NCBI RefSeq assembly: GCF_022605725.1
Contig: NC_065555.1
Coordinates: 11,608,938 to 11,672,937, forward strand
Direction of reading: 5' to 3'
Length of the DNA stretch: 64,000 bases
Source: Anthonomus grandis grandis
Taxonomy: Eukaryota; Arthropoda; Insecta; Coleoptera; Curculionidae
Shown piece by piece: positions 55,501 to 59,662 of the stretch. Both the position numbers and the translations under genes were made by a program. Below the pieces are notes generated by a model, which saw nothing but the letters and a program-made list of their open reading frames with translations, was not told the DNA's origin and did no database searches. The stretch's first letter is position 1. Each line of letters starts with the position of its first letter.

Positions 55501-56087
55501 GTGTTATTCGAACTAACGGGGATGATTTTTGTACAAACGATAACCATTCAACTTAATAAAGATTTTTTTAAAATAATTTTCAATAATGTGAAGTGACTCT
55601 CTTATTATGCAACTTTTATATAAGTAGTATACTAACTTCTTTTAACGATTCTACAAGGTGTTAAAATAAATGACTCAACTTTGAAAGTACTCTGTAGAAT
55701 ACGGCGCTATACAATATTCGGATTAAACAGACAATGTTAGTTCCGATTCTAGTGTGACGTAGCTACGCAGTCGATTCTAATTTAAGAACGATATTAAAAT
55801 TAATACAAATTTCCGAGATATAGTCACAGAAATGACTTTAACTAATCAGCATGTACACATAGAGTTACAAGCATTTGAAAACCTTTTCTACAATATAACT
55901 GTATGCGTCTATTAGATTTGCAAGTTGATGCGCATCCATAGATTAATGCTTATTTTTTCTGCCATAGGTAACTTTTAGAATAGATAGATCTATTATATCT
56001 TTTTTGAATTTTTTATATTTGCTTTAGTGAGTTAATCCGGTGTTATTCTTTTTAGACGACGAGGGAATAGCAGAATCAGGAATGTGA
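13340..56087 (+). CDS. Ptp10D: Ptp10D: receptor-type tyrosine phosphatase, 28 exons, 5' end missing
   Basis: Joining the 28 exons listed separately gives 4,539 nt in one frame, or 1,512 residues plus TGA. The protein reads as about twelve extracellular FN3 domains (residues about 1-1145), a transmembrane helix (about 1152-1173, followed by RRRR), a juxtamembrane segment, and one phosphatase domain (about 1235-1490) with the KNRF recognition loop, TWPDFGVP loop, HCSAGVGRSG catalytic loop and QTEQQY loop, all intact. It ends DDEGIAESGM, as in the short Drosophila form. In Drosophila Ptp10D acts at the plasma membrane in axon guidance and, with Ptp4E, in tracheal tube growth by restraining receptor tyrosine kinase signalling. 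Resemblance continues through every exon, so orthology is firm. The signal peptide and start codon are upstream and not seen. An optional 24-nt exon may add 8 residues. Confidence 0.95.
14575..15490 (-). pseudogene. non-LTR retrotransposon reverse transcriptase fragment
   Basis: The minus strand, read from about 15490 down, gives the linker before the reverse transcriptase, then GYFPYIWKKSIICQVPKI, a decayed PISLLPVLSKV block and HESGFRSGHNTSSALL. These are fingers/palm motifs of jockey/CR1-type LINE reverse transcriptases. Frames change at least twice and stops interrupt it. It lies in the intron between the first and second visible Ptp10D exons, on the opposite strand. The rest of this 2.7-kb intron shows nothing I can name. 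Confidence 0.75.
16329..16460 (+). CDS. Ptp10D: Ptp10D exon (residues 82-125)
   Basis: Acceptor TTTTATAG, donor CCTG|GTAAGT, phase 1 in and phase 1 out. It opens an FN3 domain with PDPPSGLSVYV and the conserved Trp in VTWSPPSQGSYTSF. Confidence 0.92.
17379..17410 (+). pseudogene. possible reverse transcriptase active-site scrap
   Basis: A short + strand reading gives YADDTYIFSIKKDSGW, which contains the YADD catalytic motif of reverse transcriptases. A stop precedes it directly and another follows soon after, and I could not extend the similarity. It may be a LINE remnant or chance. The rest of this intron (16461-18338) holds nothing recognisable. Confidence 0.3.
18339..18485 (+). CDS. Ptp10D: Ptp10D exon (residues 126-174)
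   Basis: Acceptor TTTTACAG, donor CACTA|GTAAGT, phase 1 in and out. It completes the FN3 begun in the previous exon, with the LIPGATYQVQAFTVF strand and SAAYTSRNFTT. Confidence 0.92.
19282..20139. repeat. tandem duplication, two near-identical 429-bp units
   Basis: Unit 1 (19282-19710) and unit 2 (19711-20139) differ at only a few positions, for example CAACAAATG/CAACTAATG and AACGG/AATGG, so the duplication looks recent. Each holds a (TTTA)n run, CATCATCAGGGG, and a hairpin (GGACAC CACT GTGTCC) followed by GAAACATG. The unit resembles the tail of a repetitive element. It lies in a Ptp10D intron and has no coding potential. Confidence 0.9.
20741..20947 (+). CDS. Ptp10D: Ptp10D exon (residues 175-243)
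   Basis: Acceptor TTTTTATAG, donor ACCAG|GTAAAT, phase 1 in and out. It encodes FN3 sequence with NTPGKFIVWFRNET, VLWQPPYPA and EKEGEPPGPAQAAFKGL, nearly identical to the fly protein. Confidence 0.93.
21011..21179 (+). CDS. Ptp10D: Ptp10D exon (residues 244-300)
   Basis: Acceptor ACTACTTTAG, phase 1 in. I chose the donor AAAAG|GTATGA (phase 2) rather than GTTG|GTAAAA seven bases earlier, because only the later one keeps the frame into SEFDKYQIS of the next exon. It encodes RAYNISVQTMSEDEIS and the next FN3 start. Confidence 0.88.
21833..22020 (+). CDS. Ptp10D: Ptp10D exon (residues 300-362)
   Basis: Acceptor CTTTTAG, donor CTCTAG|GTATGT, phase 2 in and phase 1 out. It encodes EFDKYQISLGTLRKPP, DNLEPGKTYAVVVKTVSG and KVTSWPVQAEVTL of an FN3 domain. 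Confidence 0.92.
22316..22450 (+). CDS. Ptp10D: Ptp10D exon (residues 363-407)
   Basis: Acceptor ACTTTTTAG, donor CACAG|GTAAAT, phase 1 in and out. First half of an FN3 domain: PLPVSHLHSIFDDK, ITISWKPHPDSTQD, SYHEVEST. Confidence 0.91.
22529..22704 (+). CDS. Ptp10D: Ptp10D exon (residues 408-466)
   Basis: Acceptor TATTTTAG, donor AATG|GTAAGA, phase 1 in and phase 0 out. Second half of the FN3: ELETLLPGRNYTITVQAVSK, then SAPIIEDLKPM leading to the next domain. Confidence 0.91.
23590..23640 (-). other. possible LTR edge with primer-binding site
   Basis: Read on the minus strand, a sequence ending TGTTACA is followed at once by ATTGGTGCCCTCAATG. That arrangement resembles an LTR 3' end next to a tRNA primer-binding site (TGGTGCCC) in insect LTR retroelements. 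No partner LTR or gag/pol frame was recognised nearby, so this is only a candidate solo or decayed LTR. The rest of 22705-24420 holds nothing I can name. Confidence 0.22.
24425..25340 (+). pseudogene. non-LTR retrotransposon reverse transcriptase fragment
   Basis: The + strand reads AKAFETVDHNLLLQNLFNIG, matching the KAFDTVDH..LL..L motif of LINE reverse transcriptases. It then reads YINDVLKITSEGSVVAFADI, where the catalytic YADD is degraded to FADI. Further on come a LKYLKWNYQIDYLVQKIRG thumb-like segment and a decayed C-terminus. Many stops interrupt it. It lies in a Ptp10D intron in the same orientation as the gene. Confidence 0.75.
25611..25833 (+). CDS. Ptp10D: Ptp10D exon (residues 467-540)
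   Basis: Acceptor TGCGTAATAG, donor AGTAT|GTAAGT, phase 0 in and phase 1 out. It encodes a near-complete FN3: GLNISWKSDVNSKQDKYEI, LYPGAGYLVKIYAISHGL and SEPHEYFQPV. Confidence 0.93.
25962..26100 (+). CDS. Ptp10D: Ptp10D exon (residues 541-587)
   Basis: Acceptor CAAATTTCAG, donor GTTCG|GTAGGT, phase 1 in and phase 2 out. First half of an FN3: PKPPRNMTIEKTTTNSVIV, then QWQAPVESLISEYSIRYK. Confidence 0.92.
26160..26291 (+). CDS. Ptp10D: Ptp10D exon (residues 587-631)
   Basis: Acceptor TTTTTTCAG, donor GTTAG|GTAATT, phase 2 in and out. Second half of the FN3: EAEVTDMTPGERYTIQVNTV. Confidence 0.92.
26353..26451 (+). CDS. Ptp10D: Ptp10D exon (residues 631-664)
   Basis: Acceptor TTATTTTAG, donor GTAA|GTAAGT, phase 2 in and out. 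Start of an FN3: PNPVSNIAPLVDSNNITLEW, then PRPEGRVELYVVK. The following intron (26452-27165) contains nothing recognised. Confidence 0.92.
27166..27347 (+). CDS. Ptp10D: Ptp10D exon (residues 664-724)
   Basis: Acceptor ATTTTTAG, donor ACAA|GTAAGA, phase 2 in and phase 1 out. It encodes WWEATKPSQENKN, VRLLVGDLMPGEEYIFDIRA and the end of the FN3. Confidence 0.92.
27725..28480 (+). pseudogene. Tc1/mariner-type transposase relic
   Basis: The + strand carries a helix-turn-helix-like stretch (around MDTQLGLSQVIVWRILRHEF), a decayed FYDGASPHF-like block with the second catalytic Asp, then GRGGLVF and a degraded SPTFIFG segment where the third acidic residue should be. Stops and frame changes are frequent. 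The left edge may be AGGGTGATTC near 27724. It sits in the Ptp10D intron 27348-28684. Confidence 0.6.
28685..28889 (+). CDS. Ptp10D: Ptp10D exon (residues 725-793)
   Basis: Acceptor TTTTTTAG, donor GGAAG|GTAAGT, phase 1 in and phase 2 out. FN3 sequence: MPLIQSEVVVV, RYTPTPQASSKFDLYRFSLS and NDSDRLVTFSNLVPGR. Confidence 0.92.
28956..29029 (+). CDS. Ptp10D: Ptp10D exon (residues 793-817)
   Basis: Acceptor ATTCTAG, donor GTTAT|GTAAGT, phase 2 in and phase 1 out. This short exon ends the FN3: LYNITVWTVSQGIASQPLQR. The next intron (29030-30108) holds nothing recognised. Confidence 0.91.
30109..30349 (+). CDS. Ptp10D: Ptp10D exon (residues 818-898)
   Basis: Acceptor CATTATAG, donor AGAAG|GTAATT, phase 1 in and phase 2 out. 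A whole FN3: PEPITGINASHITDTQITLS, FPRGEYNAFEVQYL and DLKPHRNYTFTVVVRSGTES. Confidence 0.93.
30649..30817 (+). CDS. Ptp10D: Ptp10D exon (residues 898-954)
   Basis: Acceptor AATATTTAG, donor TGGAG|GTAAGA, phase 2 in and phase 0 out. It encodes VPGKVEKFEPIDIQPSEIVF, EWSLPQSEQNGVIRKFTITY. The 3-kb intron that follows is largely filled by the element at 31670-33787. Confidence 0.92.
31670..32106 (+). repeat. left long terminal inverted repeat
   Basis: Matches 33346-33787 in reverse complement almost base for base. A 68-codon open frame in each arm translates to nearly the same peptide, which simply reflects the duplication. Confidence 0.9.
32156..33235 (-). pseudogene. IS630/Tc1/mariner transposase (DUF4817 + DDE type), disrupted
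   Basis: From 33235 downward the frame gives a helix-turn-helix region (MRDMVCVYAQENF, then RQPNHQTFKALYDRLGETGS), FTDEATF with the first catalytic Asp, NIWCGIFGDCIVGPFELP, and MHDGAPAHYS with the second. After an in-frame TAG at 32415-32417, reading continues as IGRGSEYPWPARSPDLNPLD with the third, then to a stop at 32156. I count 41 residues between the second and third Asp, the DD41D spacing. The TAG sits where relatives have Trp, so one substitution caused it. A second fault is a locally shifted frame around SYTPRKTVSVSFHSSSKSS. Not expected to be functional. Confidence 0.88.
33346..33787 (-). repeat. right long terminal inverted repeat
   Basis: Reverse-complement partner of 31670-32106. 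It ends CACCCTG followed by the TA target duplication. Confidence 0.9.
33901..34011 (+). CDS. Ptp10D: Ptp10D exon (residues 955-991)
   Basis: Acceptor TATTTTCTAG, donor CCAAG|GTATCT, phase 0 in and out. It encodes FKGTLKQLLPGKTYVFKIQA, the end of an FN3. Confidence 0.9.
34073..34228 (+). CDS. Ptp10D: Ptp10D exon (residues 992-1043)
   Basis: Acceptor TATCATCTAG, donor GACCT|GTAAGT, phase 0 in and out. It encodes VGFGPATVWKQRMPIMPPPK, then TEVCKSSTTIQIRFRKNYFS, the start of the membrane-proximal region. Confidence 0.92.
34302..34489 (+). CDS. Ptp10D: Ptp10D exon (residues 1044-1106)
   Basis: Acceptor TTTTTTGTAG, donor ATAAG|GTAAGA, phase 0 in and phase 2 out. It encodes SYAIIVAEDDSKNASGLEMP, WRDVQAYSIWPPYQ and EDFTIGADTCDI, strongly conserved with the fly protein. 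Confidence 0.93.
35590..35915 (-). pseudogene. LINE reverse transcriptase fragment
   Basis: The minus strand reads VLRPFIFSIYVVDMQSL, then LQQYANDFQI, where the catalytic YADD has become YAND, then LYAQNHNLKLNKSKLSIILF. These match the palm domain of jockey-type LINE reverse transcriptases (GVLGPLLFSIY, YADD and LNxxKSK blocks). Stops and frame shifts are present. It lies in the Ptp10D intron 34490-40034; 34490-35589 holds nothing else I can name. Confidence 0.75.
36366..36381. repeat. 16-bp perfect palindrome
   Basis: TCCAAGTATACTTGGA is self-complementary, and with the flanking GGG/TCC it is nearly so over 22 bp. Related half-sites (GGTCCAAG, GATCCAAG) lie upstream. It may be a protein-binding site of the DUF7869-type element or its promoter. 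Confidence 0.7.
36498..38559 (+). pseudogene. DUF7869-type protein gene, broken
   Basis: Exon 1 (36498-36522, MLTSDDER) is followed by an intron with GTAAGT and TTTTTCAG, then exon 2 from 36746. Exon 2 gives an acidic start and a basic KRVRKTATWKRNCSKIRRNS stretch. It then has CTKCDTF, AICFDLQK, GNIYMWHEDEGSKGSQEV, DAFSDNCGDPNKNKN, LVSGHSFMECDQNF, and an acidic end GDMVESDDD. Frame breaks fall in a T run near 37207, around 37330-37350, in an upstream part of the 37690 region, in an A run near 37762, and after 38313. The family is widespread and uncharacterised in arthropods. The pattern FDLQ, FSDNC, HSxMECD could be an RNase-H-like acidic triad, which is my inference. Confidence 0.7.
38600..39303. 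other. intronic stretch, nothing recognised
   Basis: AT-rich DNA within the Ptp10D intron 34490-40034, with no frame, motif or repeat that I can identify. Part may be the 3' flank of the DUF7869-type element. Confidence 0.4.
39304..39536. mobile_element. MITE-like foldback element, about 233 bp
   Basis: The two halves pair over some 60 bp. GCAAAAACTATATAATCA near 39348 is matched in reverse near 39480-39497, and pairing extends outward through ACGCAAA and a CTTAAA/ATACAA-type edge. No coding capacity lies between the arms. It looks like a small non-autonomous element in a Ptp10D intron; target duplication not resolved. Confidence 0.65.
40035..40153 (+). CDS. Ptp10D: Ptp10D exon (residues 1106-1146)
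   Basis: Acceptor ATTTTTCAG, donor ACGG|GTAAGT, phase 2 in and phase 1 out. It encodes YCNGPLKSGSIYRVKIRAFT and DTSYSFPIQT, the last extracellular segment. Confidence 0.92.
41046..42973 (+). mobile_element. mariner-type element with about 350-bp diverged terminal inverted repeats
   Basis: The left end (CAGGGTGCGTCAAC at 41048) and right end (GTCACCCTATATA near 42966) match in reverse complement. So do inner blocks such as GCAAAAAGTT..ATAGC, GGGTTGCCAAAAAT, TTATCATAAAATATG and TAACTAACTAC. TA-rich sequence flanks both ends. The repeats are clearly more diverged than those at 31670-33787, so this is an older relative. It lies in a Ptp10D intron in the same orientation as the gene. Confidence 0.8.
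41632..42420 (+). pseudogene. mariner-type transposase relic
   Basis: ATG at 41632 gives MNFPREELIDTIYALQAAER, an N-terminal region like the one in the 32156-33235 gene. After several frame breaks come LFSDEATFHNNG with the first catalytic Asp, VCAGIIGQYVSGPQVF, and a decayed FQQDRALAHC where HDGAPAH is expected. The remainder is lost. Inactive. Confidence 0.75.
43104..43341 (+). CDS. Ptp10D: Ptp10D exon with transmembrane helix (residues 1146-1225)
   Basis: Acceptor TTCGCAG, donor TTTAG|GTAAGT, phase 1 in and phase 2 out. After DQDNTP comes the hydrophobic run ILGVVIPIVLICLLFVTIIV, then the stop-transfer RRRR. The juxtamembrane part has SLNDSVIETSRPVRIENFAN and ADSDF, as in fly. Confidence 0.94.
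43654..43677 (+). CDS. Ptp10D: predicted 24-nt cassette micro-exon of Ptp10D
   Basis: Between the transmembrane exon and the first phosphatase exon there is an acceptor (TGCTTACTAG), 24 nt, and a consensus donor GTAAGT. It fits the phase 2 junction exactly and would insert KEWTMITK between DSDFR and FSEEFEE. Skipping it also keeps the frame, so it would be optional. I infer alternative splicing; there is no transcript evidence here. Confidence 0.6.
   Translation, partial: ERMDYDH
43979..44165 (+). CDS. Ptp10D: Ptp10D exon, phosphatase domain start (residues 1225-1287)
   Basis: Acceptor TAATAAAG, donor TGCCG|GTAAGA, phase 2 in and phase 0 out. It encodes FSEEFEELKHIGRDQPCTA, the substrate-recognition loop in NRPKNRFTNILPYDHSR, and DYINANYVP. 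Confidence 0.94.
44355..44470 (+). CDS. Ptp10D: Ptp10D exon, phosphatase domain (residues 1288-1326)
   Basis: Acceptor ATAATAG, donor ACAAG|GTGAGA, phase 0 in and phase 2 out. It encodes REFLVTQGPLHSTRDDFWRM, then WESNSRAIIMLT, core strands of the phosphatase fold. Confidence 0.93.
44948..45089 (+). CDS. Ptp10D: Ptp10D exon, phosphatase domain (residues 1326-1373)
   Basis: Acceptor CTTTTTAG, donor GCAGA|GTAAGT, phase 2 in and phase 0 out. It encodes CVEKGREKCDHYWPYDTMPV and YGDISVQILNETRYPDWN. Confidence 0.93.
45168..45319 (+). CDS. Ptp10D: Ptp10D exon with WPD loop and catalytic Cys (residues 1374-1424)
   Basis: Acceptor TTTGTCTAG, donor TGTAG|GTAAGT, phase 0 in and phase 2 out. It has RHFHFSTWPDFGVPNPPHT, whose Asp is the general acid. 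It ends in RPIVVHC, whose Cys is the nucleophile. The following Ser codon is split by the intron. Confidence 0.95.
45320..46084. other. start of the P-loop intron, nothing recognised
   Basis: The first part of the intron 45320-49378 is AT-rich. A 114-codon open stretch near 45618 has no recognisable similarity, and I take it as chance. Confidence 0.4.
46085..46410 (+). pseudogene. LINE reverse transcriptase C-terminal fragment
   Basis: The + strand reads NPIKPVKYIKYLGVQIDQNL, KWEIHITYLTKKINALLHNF and EPLLRYRLLLWGGAHLKNL, the thumb region of LINE reverse transcriptases (KYLGVxID..LxW..HI). A stop follows LKNL. It is 5'-truncated and lies in the P-loop intron. Confidence 0.8.
46783..46864 (+). 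mobile_element. tRNA-derived SINE-like core with A and B boxes
   Basis: TAGGTCAGTATAGTCGATAGG resembles a pol III A box, and GGGTTCGATTCTCG (46841-46854) a B box, at tRNA-like spacing. No cloverleaf with a good acceptor stem can be drawn, so I do not call a functional tRNA. It looks like the head of a SINE. Confidence 0.5.
47029..47064 (+). other. hairpin motif resembling a decayed hammerhead ribozyme core
   Basis: The order is CCTGATAAT, stem GCTCT / loop AACT / stem AGAGC, then GAAACACGTGT. The hammerhead core is CUGANGA, stem II, GAAA. Here the essential G of CUGAUGA is A and there is an extra U before the stem, so activity is unlikely. Related units occur elsewhere in the window (see findings). 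Confidence 0.4.
47693..49299 (-). mobile_element. mariner-type element with about 300-bp terminal inverted repeats
   Basis: The left end starts CCGGGTGTTTCAAAAGTCAT; the right end is its inverse with few changes. TA flanks both ends (47691-47692 and 49300-49301). The repeats run to about 47945 on the left and from about 49055 on the right. Between them is a 5'-truncated transposase on the minus strand. The element is an internal-deletion derivative in the P-loop intron. Confidence 0.88.
48211..48880 (-). pseudogene. mariner-type transposase, N-terminus lost
   Basis: Read down from about 48880: YKVQALLPRDYAPRVAFCRE, then DCILWSDKSSF with the first catalytic Asp, followed by a frame break with stops. 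From 48696 an open frame gives MWAGILGGRLIGPFELPV, WLQHDGAPAHSARI with the second Asp, and SWPPRSPDLNPLDYFLWG with the third. Spacing between the last two is 41 residues, as in the 32156-33235 gene. The frame ends GGSHFEYLF. The DNA-binding part is missing. Confidence 0.85.
49379..49614 (+). CDS. Ptp10D: Ptp10D exon with catalytic P-loop (residues 1424-1503)
   Basis: Acceptor CATATTTTAG, donor TGAAG|GTAAGA, phase 2 in and phase 1 out. It starts with the remainder of the signature, SAGVGRSGTFICLDRIL, then CVDVFGIVYLMRRERVWMVQ, TEQQYICIHQCLLAVLEG and IHENQGFE. The essential P-loop Arg and the Q-loop Gln are present. Confidence 0.95.
49615..50470. other. intronic stretch, nothing recognised
   Basis: Start of the 6.4-kb intron before the last coding exon. 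If the donor at 49615 were not used, the frame would run on for 18 codons to a stop (GKRDNFSLLFLSDECKQI), which I regard as intron. Confidence 0.4.
50480..50800 (+). pseudogene. LINE reverse transcriptase remnant
   Basis: The + strand reads RIYSADDTAILIKEINEKI, with the xADD catalytic motif. After a stop it reads NHGIKYLGIMINSSF, which matches the KYLGIxID block of LINE reverse transcriptases at about the expected distance. Much decayed. Confidence 0.55.
52064..52188 (+). other. possible alternative last exon of Ptp10D, unproven
   Basis: After the acceptor-like TACGTTACCGCAG the phase 1 frame is open for 41 codons (DMVWHLFNRCKKLIMCGSGK, then a KEKEKER end) to TAG. The stretch is GC-richer than the DNA around it. 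A different frame (52109-52318) encodes a basic RSRKRKKRRG patch, a hydrophobic run and RMRYRFK. I recognise neither product. It could be a terminal exon, an unrelated small gene, or repeat-derived DNA. Confidence 0.18.
53569..53795 (-). pseudogene. Tc1-like element, 3' end fragment
   Basis: On the minus strand a short frame reads PTYVPGRLVKYLEVNGGCIS followed by TGA, like the C-terminus of Tc1-type transposases (VPSRL..V...NGG). It is followed by an end sequence TCCAGATACTTTCTAGACGG. Upstream transposase sequence is absent. Confidence 0.5.
53817..53838. repeat. (AT)n microsatellite
   Basis: Uninterrupted AT dinucleotides for about 20 bp inside the last large Ptp10D intron. Confidence 0.9.
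54640..55625 (+). mobile_element. mariner-type element relic with degraded transposase
   Basis: The ends carry AATAAAAGTTGCATAATA (left, about 54641) and its inverse (right, about 55596-55622). Inside, the + strand gives a helix-turn-helix-like EEDILEMIEVAQ region, a FCQWLLEQ-like block, and STDEATFIRVQNF (stop-interrupted) with the first Asp. It continues with LNVWAGA, then WFLHDGASPHFRRGV with the second Asp at 55320-55365. The region of the third acidic residue is scrambled. Inactive. Confidence 0.65.
56056..56087 (+). CDS. Ptp10D: Ptp10D last coding exon (residues 1503-1512, stop)
   Basis: Acceptor TTCTTTTTAG, phase 1 in. The 32 nt complete Asp and encode DDEGIAESGM followed by TGA at 56085-56087. 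The same C-terminal peptide ends the short fly isoform, which supports so small an exon despite the 6.4-kb intron before it. Confidence 0.92.
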
Positions 56088-57214
56088 TCAACTATAGTTT
56101 CAAATTGCGAAAGTAGGTAGTTAACTCGAGTTAACTACCTACTAGCTACTATCGAGCACAATTTATGAAGAATAAAATATTATACTCACTCACAGGTTAT
56201 GAGATTGCCATTATGTCGTGTATGTCGTAGAAATTATTATGATTGTAATCTCACTTTAAGAAACAAGTATACATATGTATTTAGTTATATGTTTACTCTA
56301 TGCACGATATTTATGTTCTATCAGAGCACTATTAATATGTATTTGTTTATATTTTAAAATATTTGATTTGTATATTTACATAGTCGGATTATGTTACTCG
56401 TTTGAATGTAAACTTTATTCTGTTATACCTAGAAAATATTAGCTAAGATATCTGCTGAAATGTGGAAAATTTTTGCATTTAATGTCAGAAAGAATTTATA
56501 AAGAACTTTCAAGAAAACTCGAATAACCGGCAGCTACAAGCTTTATAAGAAAAACTGACAATTTTATTTGTACAAACTCGTAAATGCACATGGCTCCATA
56601 GATTTACTAATATTTTATTTGACACTACATGATTGGCATAGCGTTTAGGAGTGTTTTTATAGGATACAGGTATTAAGAACTTTTTTCATTAAACCCTGAA
56701 CATGCAATGTGATTATATTAAATGTATACAAATGCAGTGCCAATTTTACCGTATAATCTCTTGTATTTTAGTACTCTTTTACAATCCAATTTTATATGCT
56801 TAACTATTTATAGCCGTCTTAAGCTACACCATTTTTTATATGTATTTATCGTAAGTAGTATTAATGTTTATATACTTTAAGTGTTATATTTAACCATGAA
56901 TTTCAACCCTTTGTTACATAGTTTTCATCGGTTAACAAATTTAAAAGATTGCCTCTAAACTAAAGCAAAATTGTTATCTCTAGGTATGAAGCGGCTTCTA
57001 TGAACATATTTTGTTACATGCAGGGTGGCTTAAGAGTTGATTTTGATTCCTACTCTTTTTAAGTGGAACACCGTGTATATTGTTTAATATTAATATTTGT
57101 CTTAGGAAAATAGTCCCATTTTTTTATGGGTTTTTATAGATAAATATATATTAATCGATTTAAACATTGATTTCAAGGAAAATGTAAACAGTTTATTCAC
57201 TTGAGTATAAAATA
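56088..57214 (+). other. Ptp10D: Ptp10D 3' UTR and downstream DNA
   Basis: The first AATAAA is at 56171-56176, 84 nt after the stop, so a short 3' UTR is possible; the true end is not fixed by sequence alone. A perfect 32-bp palindrome lies at 56112-56143. Small fragments resembling mariner ends (CAGGGTGGC near 57020, ACACCGTG near 57069) occur before the pogo-like element. Confidence 0.5.
56112..56143. repeat. perfect 32-bp palindrome in the Ptp10D 3' UTR
   Basis: Each half is the exact complement of the other, with CTCGAG at the centre and AGTAGGTAGTTAA as the left arm start. It begins 25 nt after the TGA. As RNA it could form a hairpin closed by a very small loop, or pair between molecules. 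Confidence 0.9.
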
Positions 57215-57589
57215 TAGGGTAGGTCGCTCAAGAGCACGCTCTTAATTTGCTTTTATAAGAAAAATGAAAATGCTTCAAACGTAAACTTTATTCAAAATGT
57301 TTTACTGTATACACTAATGTAACCCTTTAGTATGAAAGGAACAATCAGTTAAAAGATTTACCGAAAATATAAAGGTTTTATTAAAAATTATAAAATGCGT
57401 ACTTTTAGATCCTTTGTTTCCTAAGAGTACGCGAGACAAACTAAGTGTAATTAATATAATATATCAATAAATATCCCATATCCCAGATAGTTAGAGCAGT
57501 CTTCATGCCACCACTTTTCACACAAATAACACTTCATCCAATTGAATGGAATAGTGCTCAAAACATCCCGCACAAATCGCCTCGTCGTT

Positions 57590-59520
57590 TTATCGAATTT
57601 TGTTTCCTTTTCTACTAATACTATTGTTTTGATCAGAATCAGTCAGAACTTTTCTTTTCCCACCCTTTTTCATTTGCTTTTCTTCGGTTTCTCGTAATAA
57701 ATTATTATTGTAAGGTGTTGACGTCAAAAGTTCAGACCTTCTCGTTATTTGTTCATGAGTTACTTTTGGAAGAGGCAAAATCGTTTTAGGTGTAACATAA
57801 CCACTTGGATCTGGTTCCCACGTTGCAACTCAGGTTTAGAATTCGGGTAAGATACCGTATTTTTTTTTATTCGGTATCTTAAAAATCTCTTTTATTGAAG
57901 AAAATATATCTAACGTATAGAGACTGTTTTAATACTATTGATTAATTTAATACTTTCTACAAATATGAAACTGGAAGAAACTTAAATTTTTGGCCGAAAA
58001 CAAATTAAAATGTAAATCAGTAATTTTGGCCATTTTTGCTGACTATCGGGGTGAGTTGTTTTGAAAGCAGTGAGTGATGCTCCACAAAGGAAAAAATTGT
58101 ATCCAATACACATTTGATGAGGAATTTGAAAAAACTTAAAAATAACACAAACCTTTATTTCCGATTCATAAAAACCAGCATTATTACACCTTCTTAGAAA
58201 AAAAAAACTATCCACAAATATCGCAAAAATTATTATATTTGGTGTAATTTTCACGATAACCATTTTTGCAGCATAAATATTGCATCCAATCCTCCCTTTT
58301 CTTAGGTACAGAGCATTCTCCTCCACATCCGGCACAGCGTTCGTCTTCGTCATAATCTTAATATTCTAATTCGTCACAACTTATTTCCGAGTTTTGTCTT
58401 TTTTTTTGAAGTAAGAAAAGTAGCGACATTTTGAGTCTTGAACAGGAGATAACTCCTGAAGTAGTTTATCTGTTTGAGAAGAAGGTTCTTGAACTTATTA
58501 GCTAACATTCTTGCAACAAACGGCAACTCCGGCTGAGTACAATTTCTTGCTTGGTCGGGATTCATTTTAATTTTGATCGGTCATAACGTCAGTCTGGCGG
58601 TTTTCTGTCATTTTAAATGAAGATATTGCATTTGAGGTTGTTGCTGCTTTTGCCTCTGATATTAATTTAACAAATTGTAGGCTGCTAATTTTTCTTGAAG
58701 GATAAATATTTAAAATCAAACAACTATTTATTGCACACGATGTTCCACGCTTATTTTAGAGATTTAAAAAGAATTCGGTCTAAAGGCCATAGGAAATGAT
58801 TTGTATGACTGGGTAAGCTTAGGATTTTAACCTCATTTTCATCAGCATACTTAAGGGTTTTTCCAGAACTGTGATGAGAGGCATGGCCATCGATTAAAAG
58901 AAGAGCTTTCCCTGAAGGTTTTCTAGGTAAAAACTGCTCGGTTATCCAGACGCGAAAAACGGAAGAGTTTAAATAGGCTGATTTAGCTGACATGTAAACA
59001 TATAATCCTGGTAGCATACCATCTTCATATTCAGCTTTTCGATCCTTTCCTTGCAAAAACTGGTGATAAAAGAATTCCTTCTGGATTATAACATGCAATC
59101 AGTGTAATAGTGTCACCTTATTCAGCTGAGATTATAGAAAGAAGTAGTTGGATCCTTCAGTAGCTATTACTGCACACGTGATCTTGACATTCTCAATGCC
59201 CGAGCAACAAAAACCAACACATATTTCTGTGCTGATAAAGAACTTTTTCGCTTCAGAAACGAATTGAGCCAGTGATAACCATTCTCGCTGTCTACGTTGG
59301 ATATCAGCTTATACGATTCTGTGAGAGGGTAATTTTACTTTTTTGTATTAGTTACTTTGCATTAGTACTTCCTAAAAACTTTTTTTTTTAATGTACGCTC
59401 ATTTACATCAAATAATTTAGCGACCCACAATCTTTTACTTTCCTCTTTTGAAATACGATCTCTTGCCTCAATGAGCATTTCTTTTTTGTTACTCTTGGGT
59501 TTGTATTAACTCATAATGAA
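57590..59520 (-). pseudogene. pogo-like transposase, multiply broken
   Basis: Read from about 59510 down: NKKEMLIEARDRISKEESKR and WVAKLFDVNERTLKKKV form a pipsqueak-like DNA-binding start. After decayed sequence, 59098-58751 is open and holds GLYVYMSAKSAYLNSSVF, LLIDGHASHHSS with one catalytic Asp, and LPSHTNHFLWPLDRILFKSL with the next, 36 residues on. The frame then breaks. A Cys-rich segment around 58350-58190 resembles the zinc-finger tail of such proteins, and 57778-57590 gives PLPKVTHEQITRRSELLTST. Confidence 0.75.
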
Positions 59521-59662
59521 CGAGTGTAAACATCACTGTTTACCATAAAATGAATTAGCAATAAATAGATTTCACTTACCTTAGATGTCAAAAATATTAC
59601 AAATAAATACGAAAAACCATTTTTTCTCGTAAATTTAACATACTTGTAACATTTGTTAATGA

